A stretch of DNA of 64,000 bases, taken from positions 62,001 to 126,000 of the forward strand of contig DATCEO010000213.1 of NCBI GenBank assembly GCA_036510065.1. The letters run 5' to 3'. This document shows, piece after piece, positions 18,364 through 26,549 of this stretch. The notes below the pieces were generated by a model. The model saw nothing but the letters and a program-made list of their open reading frames with translations. It was not told the origin of the DNA and did no database searches. Origin of the DNA: DASUBV01 sp036510065 (GTDB lineage: Bacteria; Actinomycetota; Actinomycetes; Streptosporangiales; Streptosporangiaceae). Position 1 is the first letter of the stretch. Every line of letters begins with the position of its first letter. The translations under genes were made by a program, and so were the position numbers.

Positions 18364-19830
18364 TTATTTTCCGGGGGCGGCGCCGTTTGGCGGCGCTTCC
18401 GGCGCCACCGGCGCTTCCGGCGCCACCGGCGCGGCCGGCCTCACCGGTGCGGCCGGCCCTACCGGTGCTCCCGCCGGCGGCACTGGCCCGGCCGGGGCTG
18501 CCGCCGCCGCGCGGGCCTGCTGGCGGCTGGTCAGCACGTACCGCACGCCCTGCACCGTGAGGAACGCGGTGATGACGGCAATCAGGATGGGCGCGGTCTG
18601 CAGGGCGCCGACCTGGGTCAGGAAGGCGGCCAGCAAGACCATGGAGAACGGGGCCGAGACGACGGCCCCGGGCACGGCGGCCAGCAGGCAGGCGAAGGCC
18701 AGTCCGAGCGGCACGCCCGGGATGACCTGGTGCACGACGACGCCGGCGGTGCCGCCGAGGAACAGGGTCGGGAAGATGGCCCCGCCGACGAACCCGCTGG
18801 CCTGGCTCACCGCGAAGGTGAGCATCTTGGCGATAAGGACGACGATCAGCAGGCCCAGGCCGAGCGTGCCGGCGCCCTTGAGCACGGTCTTGAGCTGCTC
18901 GGTGCCCGTGAACAAGGTGAGCGGCAGCACCACGCCGACGAGCCCGAAGATCACGCCGCCCAGCGTGGATTTCGCGATGCTCGGCAGCTTCAGCCGGCCG
19001 AACAGCACCGCGGCCATCTTGACCGCCACGCCCAGCAGCGTCGCGACGACAGCCGCGAACAGGCCCAGCCCGAGCCCGGCGAGCAGCTGCCAGTCCTCGA
19101 ACGTGAAGTGCGGCACCTTGTAGGCGTCCAGGAAGACGGCGCCGGCGATGGCAAAGTAGATCCCGAAGGAGATGCTCGAGGCGACGATCGTGCCGGCCAG
19201 GGCCTTGGTGAGCCGCCGGCCGCCGGGACGGGCTACCTCCAGGATCAGCATCACCACGATGACGGTGCTGGAGAACAGCCCGCCGTAGGCTCCGGCGAAC
19301 CCGGCCATCGTGCTCACGGCGGAGTCCTCGCGGCTCAGGCCTCGGCGCCGGGCCAGCCAGCTCCCGGCCCCGCCGCCGATGGAGCCGAGCGCCTGCTCCG
19401 GGCCGAGGCTGGCCCCTCCGATCAGGGATACCGCCGAGACGATAGCGATCCCCGGGACCCGCCGCGGGTCGACGTGCTGCTCGGTCAGGTCGGCGATCAG
19501 GCCCGGGTTCTCCTCGGGCAGGCGGGTCAGCCGCCGCAGCAAGCCCACCGCGACGCCGGCCGCGGCGGTAACCGCCACCCACCACCAGTGCCCGCCGAGC
19601 CAGCTCGGATTGGAGTCGGTGTACCAGTGGCCGCCGAACCCGGTCACGCCGATGAAGATCAGGCCGGCGAAAGCCCCGAGAACGCCGAGCGCAGCCGCGT
19701 AGCCCATGACGATCCAGAATTCCCGGCTCTGGGTGACTGGCGGCGCCGCGTCCGCAGCGGGCGGCCCGGCCGACCCGGCCGGGCCAGGTGGCGCATGGTC
19801 GTCCGCCGGGGCGGCAGGCGGGGTGGTCAC
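18364..19830 (-). CDS. ClC-type chloride channel/transporter family protein
   Basis: A 488-residue polytopic membrane protein of the voltage-gated chloride channel fold. Helix-forming segments start at EFWIVMGYAAALGVLGAFAGLIF and continue to about residue 430. The second-filter region reads IGGASLGPEQALGSIGGG, a compressed form of the usual GREGP motif, as in divergent bacterial ClC relatives. SGFVGGAIFPTLFLGG matches the GxFxP region. Because the classic gating Glu context is altered, channel versus antiporter activity cannot be predicted. The C terminus is a soluble Pro/Ala tail made of a six-residue repeat (PVAPEA-like). The GTG start overlaps the stop of an upstream remnant by 4 bp. Confidence 0.88.
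   Translation of the reverse strand: MTTPPAAPADDHAPPGPAGSAGPPAADAAPPVTQSREFWIVMGYAAALGVLGAFAGLIFIGVTGFGGHWYTDSNPSWLGGHWWWVAVTAAAGVAVGLLRRLTRLPEENPGLIADLTEQHVDPRRVPGIAIVSAVSLIGGASLGPEQALGSIGGGAGSWLARRRGLSREDSAVSTMAGFAGAYGGLFSSTVIVVMLILEVARPGGRRLTKALAGTIVASSISFGIYFAIAGAVFLDAYKVPHFTFEDWQLLAGLGLGLFAAVVATLLGVAVKMAAVLFGRLKLPSIAKSTLGGVIFGLVGVVLPLTLFTGTEQLKTVLKGAGTLGLGLLIVVLIAKMLTFAVSQASGFVGGAIFPTLFLGGTAGVVVHQVIPGVPLGLAFACLLAAVPGAVVSAPFSMVLLAAFLTQVGALQTAPILIAVITAFLTVQGVRYVLTSRQQARAAAAAPAGPVPPAGAPVGPAAPVRPAAPVAPEAPVAPEAPPNGAAPGK
18392..18463 (-). repeat. 18-bp tandem repeat in the 3' end of the ClC gene
   Basis: Four units of 18 bp, the first two identical (18392-18409 and 18410-18427) and the next two diverged. 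They encode a six-residue PVAPEA/PVRPAA pattern in the cytoplasmic tail. The unit keeps frame, so length variants would be tolerated. Confidence 0.8.
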
Positions 19831-20195
19831 CGGGCCGGCTCGCCGCCATGACAGCGATCCCCGTAGGCGGAGATCGCGACGCGATCCCTGGGACAGCCGT
19901 CGTGGCAGGCATGCGGGATGCCCCAGTCCCGGCAGTACTGGGCCAGGGTGTCGCGCTTGTCCTGCGCGTCACCATCCGGGCCGCAGACCGCGCCGGCCGG
20001 CTTGGCCAGGACGTGGAAAGCCAGCGGAACCCCGGACCCGGTCAGGACCGGGCCACGGGCGGCCGATGGGGCCGCCGCCAGGCCGGGGACACGGGAATCT
20101 GCGGCCGTCACAGTTCGGGCACCTCCGGGAAGACCGGTGTTCGGGGCGGCTGGGGTACCCGCTAGCTTCCCCCGGCCCGACCTGGTCTGCCTCAC
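19827..20195 (-). pseudogene. Collapsed remnant of a radical-SAM (anaerobic sulfatase maturase-like) gene
   Basis: A 122-codon open frame whose second half joins two separated motifs of the anaerobic sulfatase-maturing enzyme family. FHVLAKPAGAVC resembles the start of the radical-SAM domain, just before the CxxxCxxC loop. DKRDTLAQYCRDWGIPHACHDGCPRDR resembles the C-terminal SPASM segment. The roughly 300 residues that should lie between are missing, including two of the radical-SAM cysteines. The first 60 codons are low-complexity. The stop overlaps the ClC start by 4 bp (GTGA), so the remnant may still be translated and help couple the ClC gene. Family identity is inferred from motif wording only. 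Confidence 0.55.
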
Positions 20196-20613
20196 CCGTC
20201 ACGGATGAATCGACAATTCACCCGGGACGGATGAGGCAGCGCATGATCACGGACGGGAGCATGCGACCATGCCCGCATGCAGCATGCCGGAATGCCGGAA
20301 TAGGGGCCTTGGCCGTCCGGCGAGGGAGCCGTGGCGGGCAGCCGTCGCCGCCCGGGGCCGCGAACCGGCGTCCTCGCCGGCCAGTTTGAGCATGTGGCGA
20401 CGGAGGGTAGCAACGCTGTGACGCTTCGTTAGATAGGACGGTCGTTTTTTGCCCTGGGCCAATGAAGAGATGCCTGGACAACATGCCGCCGCGCAGTGGC
20501 AGGAGCCAGCTGCGCCGGATGGCCTGGCCGTCCGGGCCGGCCGACGAGCAGGTCAGCGAGCCGGCCAGCGGGCCGGGCGGGAGGTCGCGCGCGCCCAGCG
20601 CCAGGGCGGCCGG
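20196..20613. other. Intergenic region (418 bp), possible regulatory sites, no supported gene
   Basis: No protein-like frame is convincing here. An inverted repeat TGAAT-5-ATTCA (20206-20220) lies just upstream of the maturase remnant/ClC pair and could be an operator. A GTTT-17-GGGTAG arrangement (20384-20410) resembles promoters read by SigB/SigF-type factors and faces the next small plus-strand gene. Two ACGGATGA copies flank the inverted repeat. Confidence 0.35.
20384..20410 (+). promoter_or_regulatory. Candidate SigB/SigF-type promoter
   Basis: GTTT (20384-20387), a 17-nt spacer, and GGGTAG (20405-20410) resemble the GTTT-N14-17-GGGTA consensus of SigB/SigF-class promoters in actinobacteria. 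It points at a small gene starting at 20614. A gene for a sigma factor of that class lies 1.2 kb downstream. The match is short and could be chance. Confidence 0.25.
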
Positions 20614-20880
20614 ATGACCGACCGGGCGCGGACCCAGCTTCTCGCCGCCCTGGCTGACGTCGGCGTGGAGCCCGACGACTACGCGCTCATCGAGGACGCG
20701 AAGGCGCTCGTGGACGAGGTCAACGCGCGGCTGCGGGCTCGCAAGTCCTGCATGGTCTACTCGGTCACCTTCTGCGCCGCTCCACCGCCGCAGCCGCAGC
20801 CCGAGCCCTGGAGCGGCGCGTCCATCGCGCAGACAGCGCTGCCACCGCCCGACGCGGGGGCATTTCTGCGCACCGGCTGA
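20614..20880 (+). CDS. Small hypothetical protein
   Basis: An 88-residue frame with plausible codon use. The first half predicts two helices (TQLLAALADVGVEPDDYALIEDAKALVDEVNARLRAR). The second half contains two cysteines (SCMVYSVTFCAAPPP) and a Pro/Gln-rich tail. I do not recognise a family. The ATG at 20614 is preferred; the same frame runs upstream to 20449 through low-complexity Arg/Gly/Ala codons. It might be expressed from the SigB-like promoter candidate. It could also be spurious. Confidence 0.35.
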   Translation: MTDRARTQLLAALADVGVEPDDYALIEDAKALVDEVNARLRARKSCMVYSVTFCAAPPPQPQPEPWSGASIAQTALPPPDAGAFLRTG

Positions 20881-21077
20881 CGGGCTTGGTACCGGGGCAT
20901 CATGTCGCAAAACCGCTCGATCACGCTGCCAGCTGCGAAGTTACCCGGCCGGGACTCGCCCGCGGTTCAACTGGGCGGCCGACCTGGCGTGTTAGCGTCG
21001 GTTGGCTGCCCCGGACCTCGGCGGCCTCGCCAGCAGCCGGAAGGCCGCTGGGCGCGAGAGATGCTGGGGGGCTTCTC

Positions 21078-21575
21078 ATGAGGGGATCCGGCCACGGAGC
21101 CTCGCCGCGCGCGAAAGCCACTATCGCTGCGGCCACGGAGCGGGCTCGCGACCTGCACGCCCAGTATGCGACCGCGTTGTTCCGGCAGGCGATCCTGACT
21201 CTCGCGGACGCGGCCCTGGCCGAGCAGGTGGTCTGCGAGGTCATCGTCGAGGAATGCATCCGCCGCCCGCACGCCCGGCCGGAAGCCGAGACCGCGCGTC
21301 ACCAGCTGGCCGTATCGGCCTACCGGCGCTGCCAGGAGGTACCGGCGGTTACGGCCCGCAGCCACCGGGCCCCGCCGGCCCCGCGTGCCCTTCCGGTCCT
21401 GCCGGGCACGCCTGCCCTCAGCCGGGCGGAACGGGGGGCGCTGGCGCTGGTCCTGTTCGGCGGCCTCGGCTACGTCGGGGCGGCCCGCGCGGCCGGGATC
21501 TCCGCGCCGAGCATGGCCGGCCTGCTGCGCAAGGTCCTGCTAGGACGGGCGGAACCCGCCGACGCCCGCGCCTGA
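21078..21575 (+). CDS. Sigma-factor-like HTH protein (sigma-70 region 4-like)
   Basis: A 165-residue protein. The N-terminal helix RARDLHAQYATALFRQAILTLADAALAEQVVCEVIVEECIR resembles the first helices of ECF-type sigma proteins. The C terminus carries a region-4-like helix-turn-helix: LSRAERGALALVLFGGLGYVGAARAAGISAPSMAGLLRKVL. Region 2 promoter-melting residues are not obvious, so it may not be a full sigma factor. The ATG at 21078 has a run of six G as ribosome site. It is convergent, 15 bp apart, with the SigB/SigF-type gene. Function is inferred. Confidence 0.6.
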   Translation: MRGSGHGASPRAKATIAAATERARDLHAQYATALFRQAILTLADAALAEQVVCEVIVEECIRRPHARPEAETARHQLAVSAYRRCQEVPAVTARSHRAPPAPRALPVLPGTPALSRAERGALALVLFGGLGYVGAARAAGISAPSMAGLLRKVLLGRAEPADARA

Positions 21576-21590
21576 CCAGCCCGCTGGCGC

Positions 21591-22559
21591 TTACCGGTCA
21601 AGCCCGGCCGGGAAACCGGGAGGCTCCGGGCCGAGCAGGCAGGCCCGGAGATAGCCGAACGCGTGGCTGAGCAGCCGGGAGACCTGCATCTGCGAGATGC
21701 CCAGCTGCCGGCCAATCTCAGCCTGGGTCAGGTCGCCGTTAAAGCGCAGCAGCAGGATCGCCCGCTCGCGCGCGGGCAGCCCGTCCCAGTGCGTCGCCAC
21801 CGCCTGCATGTTCAGCAGGTGCTCGAAGCGCCGGTCCTCCCCGCCGAGCAGCTCCGTCAGCCTGGCCCCGGTCGGCTGGCCAGCCACGGGCGCATCCAGC
21901 GAGGACGTCGCGAACGCCATCTCCGCGACCTGCGCGTCCCGCACGGCCTCGCCGCTGACCCCCAGGTAGCGGGCCAGGTCGGACTCGACCGGCGCGCGTC
22001 CCAGCTCCTGGGCTAGCTGCCCGGTCGCCGCGCGGACCTCCAGGACCAGCTCCTGGGCCGAGCGCTTGACGTGGACCGGCCAGCCCTTGTCCCGGAAGTG
22101 CCGCTTCATCTCGCCCGCGATGGTCGGCTGGGCGTAGGCGGCCAGGCTCCCGCCGAAAGCCGGATTGAAGCTGTTGATCGCCTTCATCAGGCCGACGTAC
22201 CCGACCTGCATCAGCTCCTCATCCGGCTCAGACCCGCGCCGGTACCGCCGCGCGCACAACATGACCAGGTGGCGATGCCGGCTGACCAGCAGGTCGCAGG
22301 CCGCGGCGCGACGCTCGCCGTGCCGCGGCAGCGAGCCGGCGATGCGCAGCAGCTCGCCATCATCCAGCCCGGCCAGGTCGCCGCGGATCTCGCCGGCCGG
22401 AGCGCCCGCGAAGATGGCAGGCAAAAAGGCGGCCGCCGCGACCGGAGAAGGGGCCATGGCGACCCGCGGAATTACCGGAGAGATTGCTGGCACGGCTACC
22501 TCGGCTCGCATGTATGCCCGGTAAGGACTGCCGGAGTCCGGAGCAGCCAGGTACGTCAC
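21591..22559 (-). CDS. RNA polymerase sigma factor, SigB/SigF/SigG family
   Basis: A 322-residue alternative sigma factor. After a variable Ala/Pro-rich N terminus of about 75 residues, region 2 is clear: LLVSRHRHLVMLCARRYRRG, EELMQVGYVGLMKAINSFNPAFGGSLAAYAQPTIAGEMKRHFRDKGW. Region 3 follows (VHVKRSAQELVLEV, ELGRAPVESDLARYLGVS), then region 4 with LPARERAILLLRFNGDLTQAEIGRQLGISQMQVSRLLSHAFGYLR. This class typically controls stress or sporulation genes and is held by anti-sigma partners, but none is encoded next to it here. The start is the first in-frame codon; later starts inside the variable N terminus are possible. Confidence 0.9.
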   Translation of the reverse strand: MTYLAAPDSGSPYRAYMRAEVAVPAISPVIPRVAMAPSPVAAAAFLPAIFAGAPAGEIRGDLAGLDDGELLRIAGSLPRHGERRAAACDLLVSRHRHLVMLCARRYRRGSEPDEELMQVGYVGLMKAINSFNPAFGGSLAAYAQPTIAGEMKRHFRDKGWPVHVKRSAQELVLEVRAATGQLAQELGRAPVESDLARYLGVSGEAVRDAQVAEMAFATSSLDAPVAGQPTGARLTELLGGEDRRFEHLLNMQAVATHWDGLPARERAILLLRFNGDLTQAEIGRQLGISQMQVSRLLSHAFGYLRACLLGPEPPGFPAGLDR

Positions 22560-22851
22560 CCTGTTAGGTATCCGCAGCGCGACATCTTCCGTCTTTAGCA
22601 GGATAACGGAGATTCACGGCATTCCACCATCAGGAGCGCGCGGATTCCCGGGCGGACTCCGGGAAAGAATGCCCGCCGAGCGCGCCGACGGGCGCACGTC
22701 GGTGGCCTGCGAGCATCTGCGCAACGACCACATCGAGCCGGTCCCGGTGCCGCCCGCCGCCGGCCCCCGCGGCTAGCCTGGCGGCAGGGGAAGGATGCAC
22801 GCAGCGCCCATCCGATGGCGGCCGACCCGGCCCCCGGTCAAAGGAGCAGCC
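22560..22851. other. Intergenic region (292 bp) between divergent genes, with a small decayed-looking frame
   Basis: This holds the promoters of the sigma gene (minus) and the MDR reductase (plus). A 35-codon frame (22670-22777, plus strand) begins MPAERADGRTSVACEHLRND and ends after a Pro run. CEHLRND resembles the first zinc-ligand segment of UBP-type zinc-finger proteins, but the rest of that domain is absent, so it may be a remnant. No clear operator is visible. Confidence 0.3.
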
Positions 22852-23793
22852 ATGCAGCCGATAACCGTGAGCGAGGTCGGCGGTCCCGAGGCCATGCACC
22901 TGACCGAGGTGCCGGTCCCGACGCCCGGACCCGAGGAGGTCCTGGTCCGGGTGCTGGCGGCCGGCGTCGGCCCGTGGGACGTCTACCTGCGCGAGGGCGG
23001 CTGGGCGGGCGGCCTGCCCTACTATCCCGGCGGTGAGTTCGCGGGCGAGGTGGTCGGCGGCACCGGCGAGTTCGCGGCCCTGGACGACGGCGCGCCCGTC
23101 TACGGCTACCCGGGCCTGACCGGCTGTTACGCGCAGTACGTGACCTGTCCCGTGGAGCAGCTCGCGCCGATCCCGGCCGGCCTGGGCGTCATCGACGCGG
23201 CCGCGGTGCCGGTCGACGGGCTGACCGCGGAGCAGGGCCTCATGGACGAGCTAGCCATCAGCGCAGGAGACCGCGTCCTCATCACGGCCGGCGCGGGCGG
23301 CCTCGGGCACTTCGCGGTCCAGATCGCCCGCGCACTCGGCGCGGAGGTCGTCGCGACGTCGAGCCTGCAGCATCACGAGTTCCTGCACAAGCTGGGTGCC
23401 GCAGTCGTCATCGACCACACCCAGCCCGACTGGCCCGACCGGGTCCGGGACGTAAGGGACGGCGGAGCACAGCGCGTGCTCGCGTGCGCGGCGCCCACCC
23501 TGGACGGCGCGGCCCGCGCCGCCGCCGATGGCGCGATCATCGCCACCCCCGTGCACGGCGAGACCCCGGGCGCCGGGCGGGTCACCTGGCGGACTTATAA
23601 CGGTGAGCCCCGTGGCAGCCGGCTCATCCGGCTGGCCCCGTGGCTTGACGATGGCACCATCTCGGTGACGATCCAGGCCCGGTACGACTGGGAGGACGCC
23701 GCCAAGGCCCACCGCCAGGTGGCGCAGGGCCACACCAGGGGCAAGATCGTCCTGATCGTCGACGACGACCTCGCCGCCGCGGCCGGAGTCTGA
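22852..23793 (+). CDS. Medium-chain (quinone oxidoreductase-like) NADP-dependent reductase
   Basis: A 313-residue MDR-superfamily protein of the zinc-free quinone-reductase type. The GroES-like N domain reads VPVPTPGPEEVLVRVLAAGVGPWDVYLREG. The Rossmann nucleotide motif is VLITAGAGGLGHFAVQIARALGAEVVATS. The C terminus WEDAAKAHRQVAQGHTRGKIVLIV is family-typical. No zinc-binding cysteines are seen. The ATG at 22852 has an ideal AAGGAG ribosome site 5 bases upstream. The PPOX-type gene downstream (79-bp gap) may be co-transcribed. Confidence 0.88.
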   Translation: MQPITVSEVGGPEAMHLTEVPVPTPGPEEVLVRVLAAGVGPWDVYLREGGWAGGLPYYPGGEFAGEVVGGTGEFAALDDGAPVYGYPGLTGCYAQYVTCPVEQLAPIPAGLGVIDAAAVPVDGLTAEQGLMDELAISAGDRVLITAGAGGLGHFAVQIARALGAEVVATSSLQHHEFLHKLGAAVVIDHTQPDWPDRVRDVRDGGAQRVLACAAPTLDGAARAAADGAIIATPVHGETPGAGRVTWRTYNGEPRGSRLIRLAPWLDDGTISVTIQARYDWEDAAKAHRQVAQGHTRGKIVLIVDDDLAAAAGV

Positions 23794-23872
23794 CTCGCTC
23801 GCGCCCCGCCGGCGCCCTGCCCGCGGCCCCCCGGCTGGGGCAGCGACTCATCACTAGCCTGGAGGAGTACCC

Positions 23873-24268
23873 GTGACAGCCATTCCCGCTGCCCACCGCG
23901 ACCTGCTCGACGGGCAGGTCGCCACCCTGGCCACCATCGGCTGCGATGGGCGCCCGCAGGTCTCGGAGGTCTGGTTCCTGGCCGACGGGGACACCATTCT
24001 CATCTCGCTGAACACCAGCCGGCAGAAGACGAAGAACCTGCAGGCCAACGCGGTCGCGACCGTCTTCCTGCTCGACCTGGCCAATCCCTATCGCTACCTG
24101 GAGATCCGCGGTGACGCGGAGGTCTCGCCCGACGAGGACTACTCCTTCGCCGGCCGGGTCGGCGCGAAGTATCACTCGGACCTGCGCGAGCACGACAAGC
24201 CGGGCGAGAGCCGGGTGATCGTCACCATCCGCCCGGTGCGGGTCAACGCGGTCAACATGGGCGGCTGA
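23873..24268 (+). CDS. PPOX-class (pyridoxamine oxidase-like) F420- or flavin-dependent oxidoreductase
   Basis: A 131-residue split-barrel protein of the F420/FMN-binding PPOX family. Key features are VATLATIGCDGRPQVSEVWFLADGDTILI, LNTSRQKTKNLQANAVATVFLLD and YRYLEIRGDAEVSPDED, ending VIVTIRPVRVNAV. The cofactor choice is not certain; the TSRQKTKNL segment is typical of F420 users. It starts at GTG 23873, preceded by GGAGGAG with suitable spacing. Presence with the LLM protein hints at F420 metabolism in the host. Confidence 0.85.
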   Translation: MTAIPAAHRDLLDGQVATLATIGCDGRPQVSEVWFLADGDTILISLNTSRQKTKNLQANAVATVFLLDLANPYRYLEIRGDAEVSPDEDYSFAGRVGAKYHSDLREHDKPGESRVIVTIRPVRVNAVNMGG

Positions 24269-24382
24269 CGCCGCCTGGACATGGCGCGTTTACCGCGTGG
24301 TTGAGCTGCGGTCACGCGGGGGCGGCAGCCTGTGCTGGTGAGGGCCGGCACGGAGCTGGCCGCGCCTAGGAGGTTCGCGCCC

Positions 24383-26059
24383 ATGATGTCGCTGCGCTCC
24401 GGCCCGACGGCCGTCCGACGATCGCGCTGGCGGGCCGCGCTGCCGCTCGCGCTGAGCCTGACCGCGGGCAGCTCACTGCTCGGCGCGGCGACCGCCAGCG
24501 CCGCGTCGGTCTCCGCTCACCCGGCGCACGGCTGGGACGGCGACGGTTACTTCCGGCCGGGCAACCTGCTGGTGAGCCAGACGCAGTACGCCAACCGGGC
24601 CGGCGCGATCGTGCCCGGCGTGACGGTGCTGCCGCCGGGCTGCACGAGCGGGTGTGCGCTGGCCACGGCCGACGCCGCCTACCCGCAGGTGTGGAACAAC
24701 GCGCTGGCCGATGCCAGCTTCGGCGTGACCTCGCGGGCTTTCCTGGACCAGCTCACGCCGTCGGGCAGGCTGGTCAGCGTCCTGCCGGTCCCCGCTGGCT
24801 CTCGGCCCTGGGCCGGCGGAATGGTGACAAGCTTCTCCTCCAAGTCCGAGCTGGCCCTGAACCTGTCGACCAGCGGCCGCGCCGTGACGTTCATGGGATA
24901 CGTGGCGCGGCCCGAGAGCCTCGACGTCTCCAACTCAAACACCCCGGGCGTCATCGACCTGACCAACCCGGTCTCCGGCGCGGACTACCGGGTCGTCGCG
25001 ACGGTGGACCAGCGGGGCCACTTCCGCTTCACGCAGACCAACGCCTACAGCGGCAACAACGGGCGGGCCGCGATCCTGAACGACACCGGCGGCGCGAACG
25101 TGCTCTACACGGCCGGTAACGCCGGGAACGGCGCCAGCCCGGAGCCTGACGGCGTCATCACCGGCGCGGGCGCGCAGATCCTGACTCCGAGCCGCGTGCC
25201 CGAATGGCTGCAGCAGCCCGGCGCGCCGACCCCGGTCGGCAGCTTCAACGTGACCCAGCTGGGCGACAAGCCCGACAAGATCGGGAAAGACACGAACTTC
25301 CGCGGCCTGGCGATCTTCGACAACGCCGTGTACTACACCAAGGGCAGCGGCGGCAACGGCGTCAACACCGTGTACTTCCTCGACACGACGGGGCACGGCT
25401 GCCCCAGCGGCGTTGGGCTGCCCGAGCCCGGCGCGACCCTGCCCGCCAGCCCGATCGCCTACGACCCGGCGCTGCTCCAGACCAAGGGCGTGTTCCCCTA
25501 CAACATGTGCGTCCTGGCGGGGTTCCCGACCGCGCTGAAGTCGGCCATGTCCTTCCCGTTCGGCCTCTGGTTCGCCAACGCCAGCACGCTGTATGTCGCC
25601 GACGAGGGCAACGGCGACAACACCTACTCCGCCGGCACCTACACCGGGGCCGCCGCGCAGACCACCGCGGGACTGCAGAAGTGGGTCCGCGACGGCGGCA
25701 CCTGGAAGCTCGCCTACACCCTGGCCGGCGGCCTGGACCTCGGCGTTCCGTACACGGTGCCCGGCTATCCGGTCGGGATCAACGCGGCCACGGGGCTGCC
25801 CTGGGCCCCCGCCACCGACGGGCTGCGCAACATCACCGGCCGGGTCAACCAGGACGGCACGGTCACGATCTGGGCGGTCACCTCGACGGTCAGCGGGAAC
25901 GGCGACCAGGGCGCCGACCCCAACAAGCTGGTGGCGATCACCGACCACCTGGCCGCCCTGTCGCCGCCCGCCGAGGCCTTCAGCACCGTGCGCGCGGCCG
26001 GGTTCGGCCAGGCGCTGCGCGGCGTGTCGTTCACGCCGGGCACGCAGGCCGACCACTGA
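24383..26059 (+). CDS. Secreted protein of unknown function, possibly beta-propeller
   Basis: A 558-residue exported protein. The signal peptide has an Arg-rich start, a hydrophobic core (AALPLALSLTAGSSLLGAAT) and an ASA-type cleavage site near residue 40. The mature part is rich in Gly, Asn, Thr and Ser, with recurring beta-strand segments such as FRGLAIFDNAVYYTKG, PFGLWFANASTLYVADEGNGDN and ITGRVNQDGTVTIWAVTST. That suggests NHL- or YVTN-like propeller blades. Two Cys pairs (GCTSGCA, and one around GHGCPSG and NMCVL) may form disulfides. No catalytic motif is recognised. The ATG at 24383 has AGGAGG about 10 bases upstream. A strong hairpin terminator follows. Confidence 0.7.
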   Translation: MMSLRSGPTAVRRSRWRAALPLALSLTAGSSLLGAATASAASVSAHPAHGWDGDGYFRPGNLLVSQTQYANRAGAIVPGVTVLPPGCTSGCALATADAAYPQVWNNALADASFGVTSRAFLDQLTPSGRLVSVLPVPAGSRPWAGGMVTSFSSKSELALNLSTSGRAVTFMGYVARPESLDVSNSNTPGVIDLTNPVSGADYRVVATVDQRGHFRFTQTNAYSGNNGRAAILNDTGGANVLYTAGNAGNGASPEPDGVITGAGAQILTPSRVPEWLQQPGAPTPVGSFNVTQLGDKPDKIGKDTNFRGLAIFDNAVYYTKGSGGNGVNTVYFLDTTGHGCPSGVGLPEPGATLPASPIAYDPALLQTKGVFPYNMCVLAGFPTALKSAMSFPFGLWFANASTLYVADEGNGDNTYSAGTYTGAAAQTTAGLQKWVRDGGTWKLAYTLAGGLDLGVPYTVPGYPVGINAATGLPWAPATDGLRNITGRVNQDGTVTIWAVTSTVSGNGDQGADPNKLVAITDHLAALSPPAEAFSTVRAAGFGQALRGVSFTPGTQADH

Positions 26060-26086
26060 GCTAGGTGGTCGCTGAGCTAGGCGATC

Positions 26087-26125
26087 GTGACCGTCCTGCC
26101 GCCGATAGCACGGCAGGACGGTTAC
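26087..26125. terminator. Bidirectional hairpin terminator
   Basis: A perfect 12-bp stem (26090-26101 with 26111-26122) around a 9-nt loop, extended outward by two more pairs after one wobble. It sits between convergent genes, 30 bp after the secreted-protein stop and 25 bp from the stop of the minus-strand HesB-like gene, so it can serve both. Confidence 0.8.
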
Positions 26126-26149
26126 GGTTACGGCCTTCTCAGTCGGGCG

Positions 26150-26434
26150 TCACTCCGCCCGGCTGCCGAACACGAAGGATGCCCGGCCCTGCTCATCGAG
26201 CTGGGCGTCGAGTTCCTTATCGGCCACGATGCCCGCGGCGTCGGGCTGCACGAAGACCCGGGCACCCGCGTCCTCGACCACGGCATCATCTGGCTGCGGG
26301 CTCTCCAGCGAGAGCGCCAGCATGCCCGCGTCACTGTCCTCCAGCGACATGCGCAGTCCGGCGTCGGCGGGCAGCCCGGGCTGGGAAGTCAGGGCCCGGA
26401 TGGTCTCGGCGGCCCGGTCAGTTAGCGTCAGCAC
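26150..26434 (-). CDS. HesB/IscA-fold protein lacking cluster-binding cysteines
   Basis: A 94-residue protein with the HesB/IscA core pattern: LTLTDRAAETIRALTSQPGLPADAGLRMS, then LALSLESPQPDDAVVEDAGARVFVQPDAAGIVADKELDA. A-type carriers use three conserved cysteines to hold Fe-S clusters; this protein has none, so it probably does not carry a cluster. Similar Cys-less proteins occur in actinobacteria with no clear role. The GTG at 26434 is preferred because GAGGTG lies 6 bases upstream; other starts up to 26521 are possible. It faces the secreted-protein gene across a terminator. Confidence 0.7.
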   Translation of the reverse strand: MLTLTDRAAETIRALTSQPGLPADAGLRMSLEDSDAGMLALSLESPQPDDAVVEDAGARVFVQPDAAGIVADKELDAQLDEQGRASFVFGSRAE

Positions 26435-26549
26435 AGTCAGCACCTCATTCCGTTGGATCACCTGGCACGATTGCTGACCCTGCCCCCGCCGACTCGGCTT
26501 CAAACAGGCTGGCCTGGTCAACCGCCGGGAATCGCGGCCGGGGGCGTCC

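Noticed and set aside
20218..20910. A 230-codon minus-strand frame in the region before the sigma genes
   Set aside because: It is Arg/Gly/Pro-rich without motifs and overlaps a more plausible small plus-strand gene.
24935..26056. A 373-codon minus-strand frame over the secreted protein gene
   Set aside because: It is antisense, Arg/Gly/Val-rich and lacks a ribosome site, while the plus-strand frame has a signal peptide and AGGAGG.
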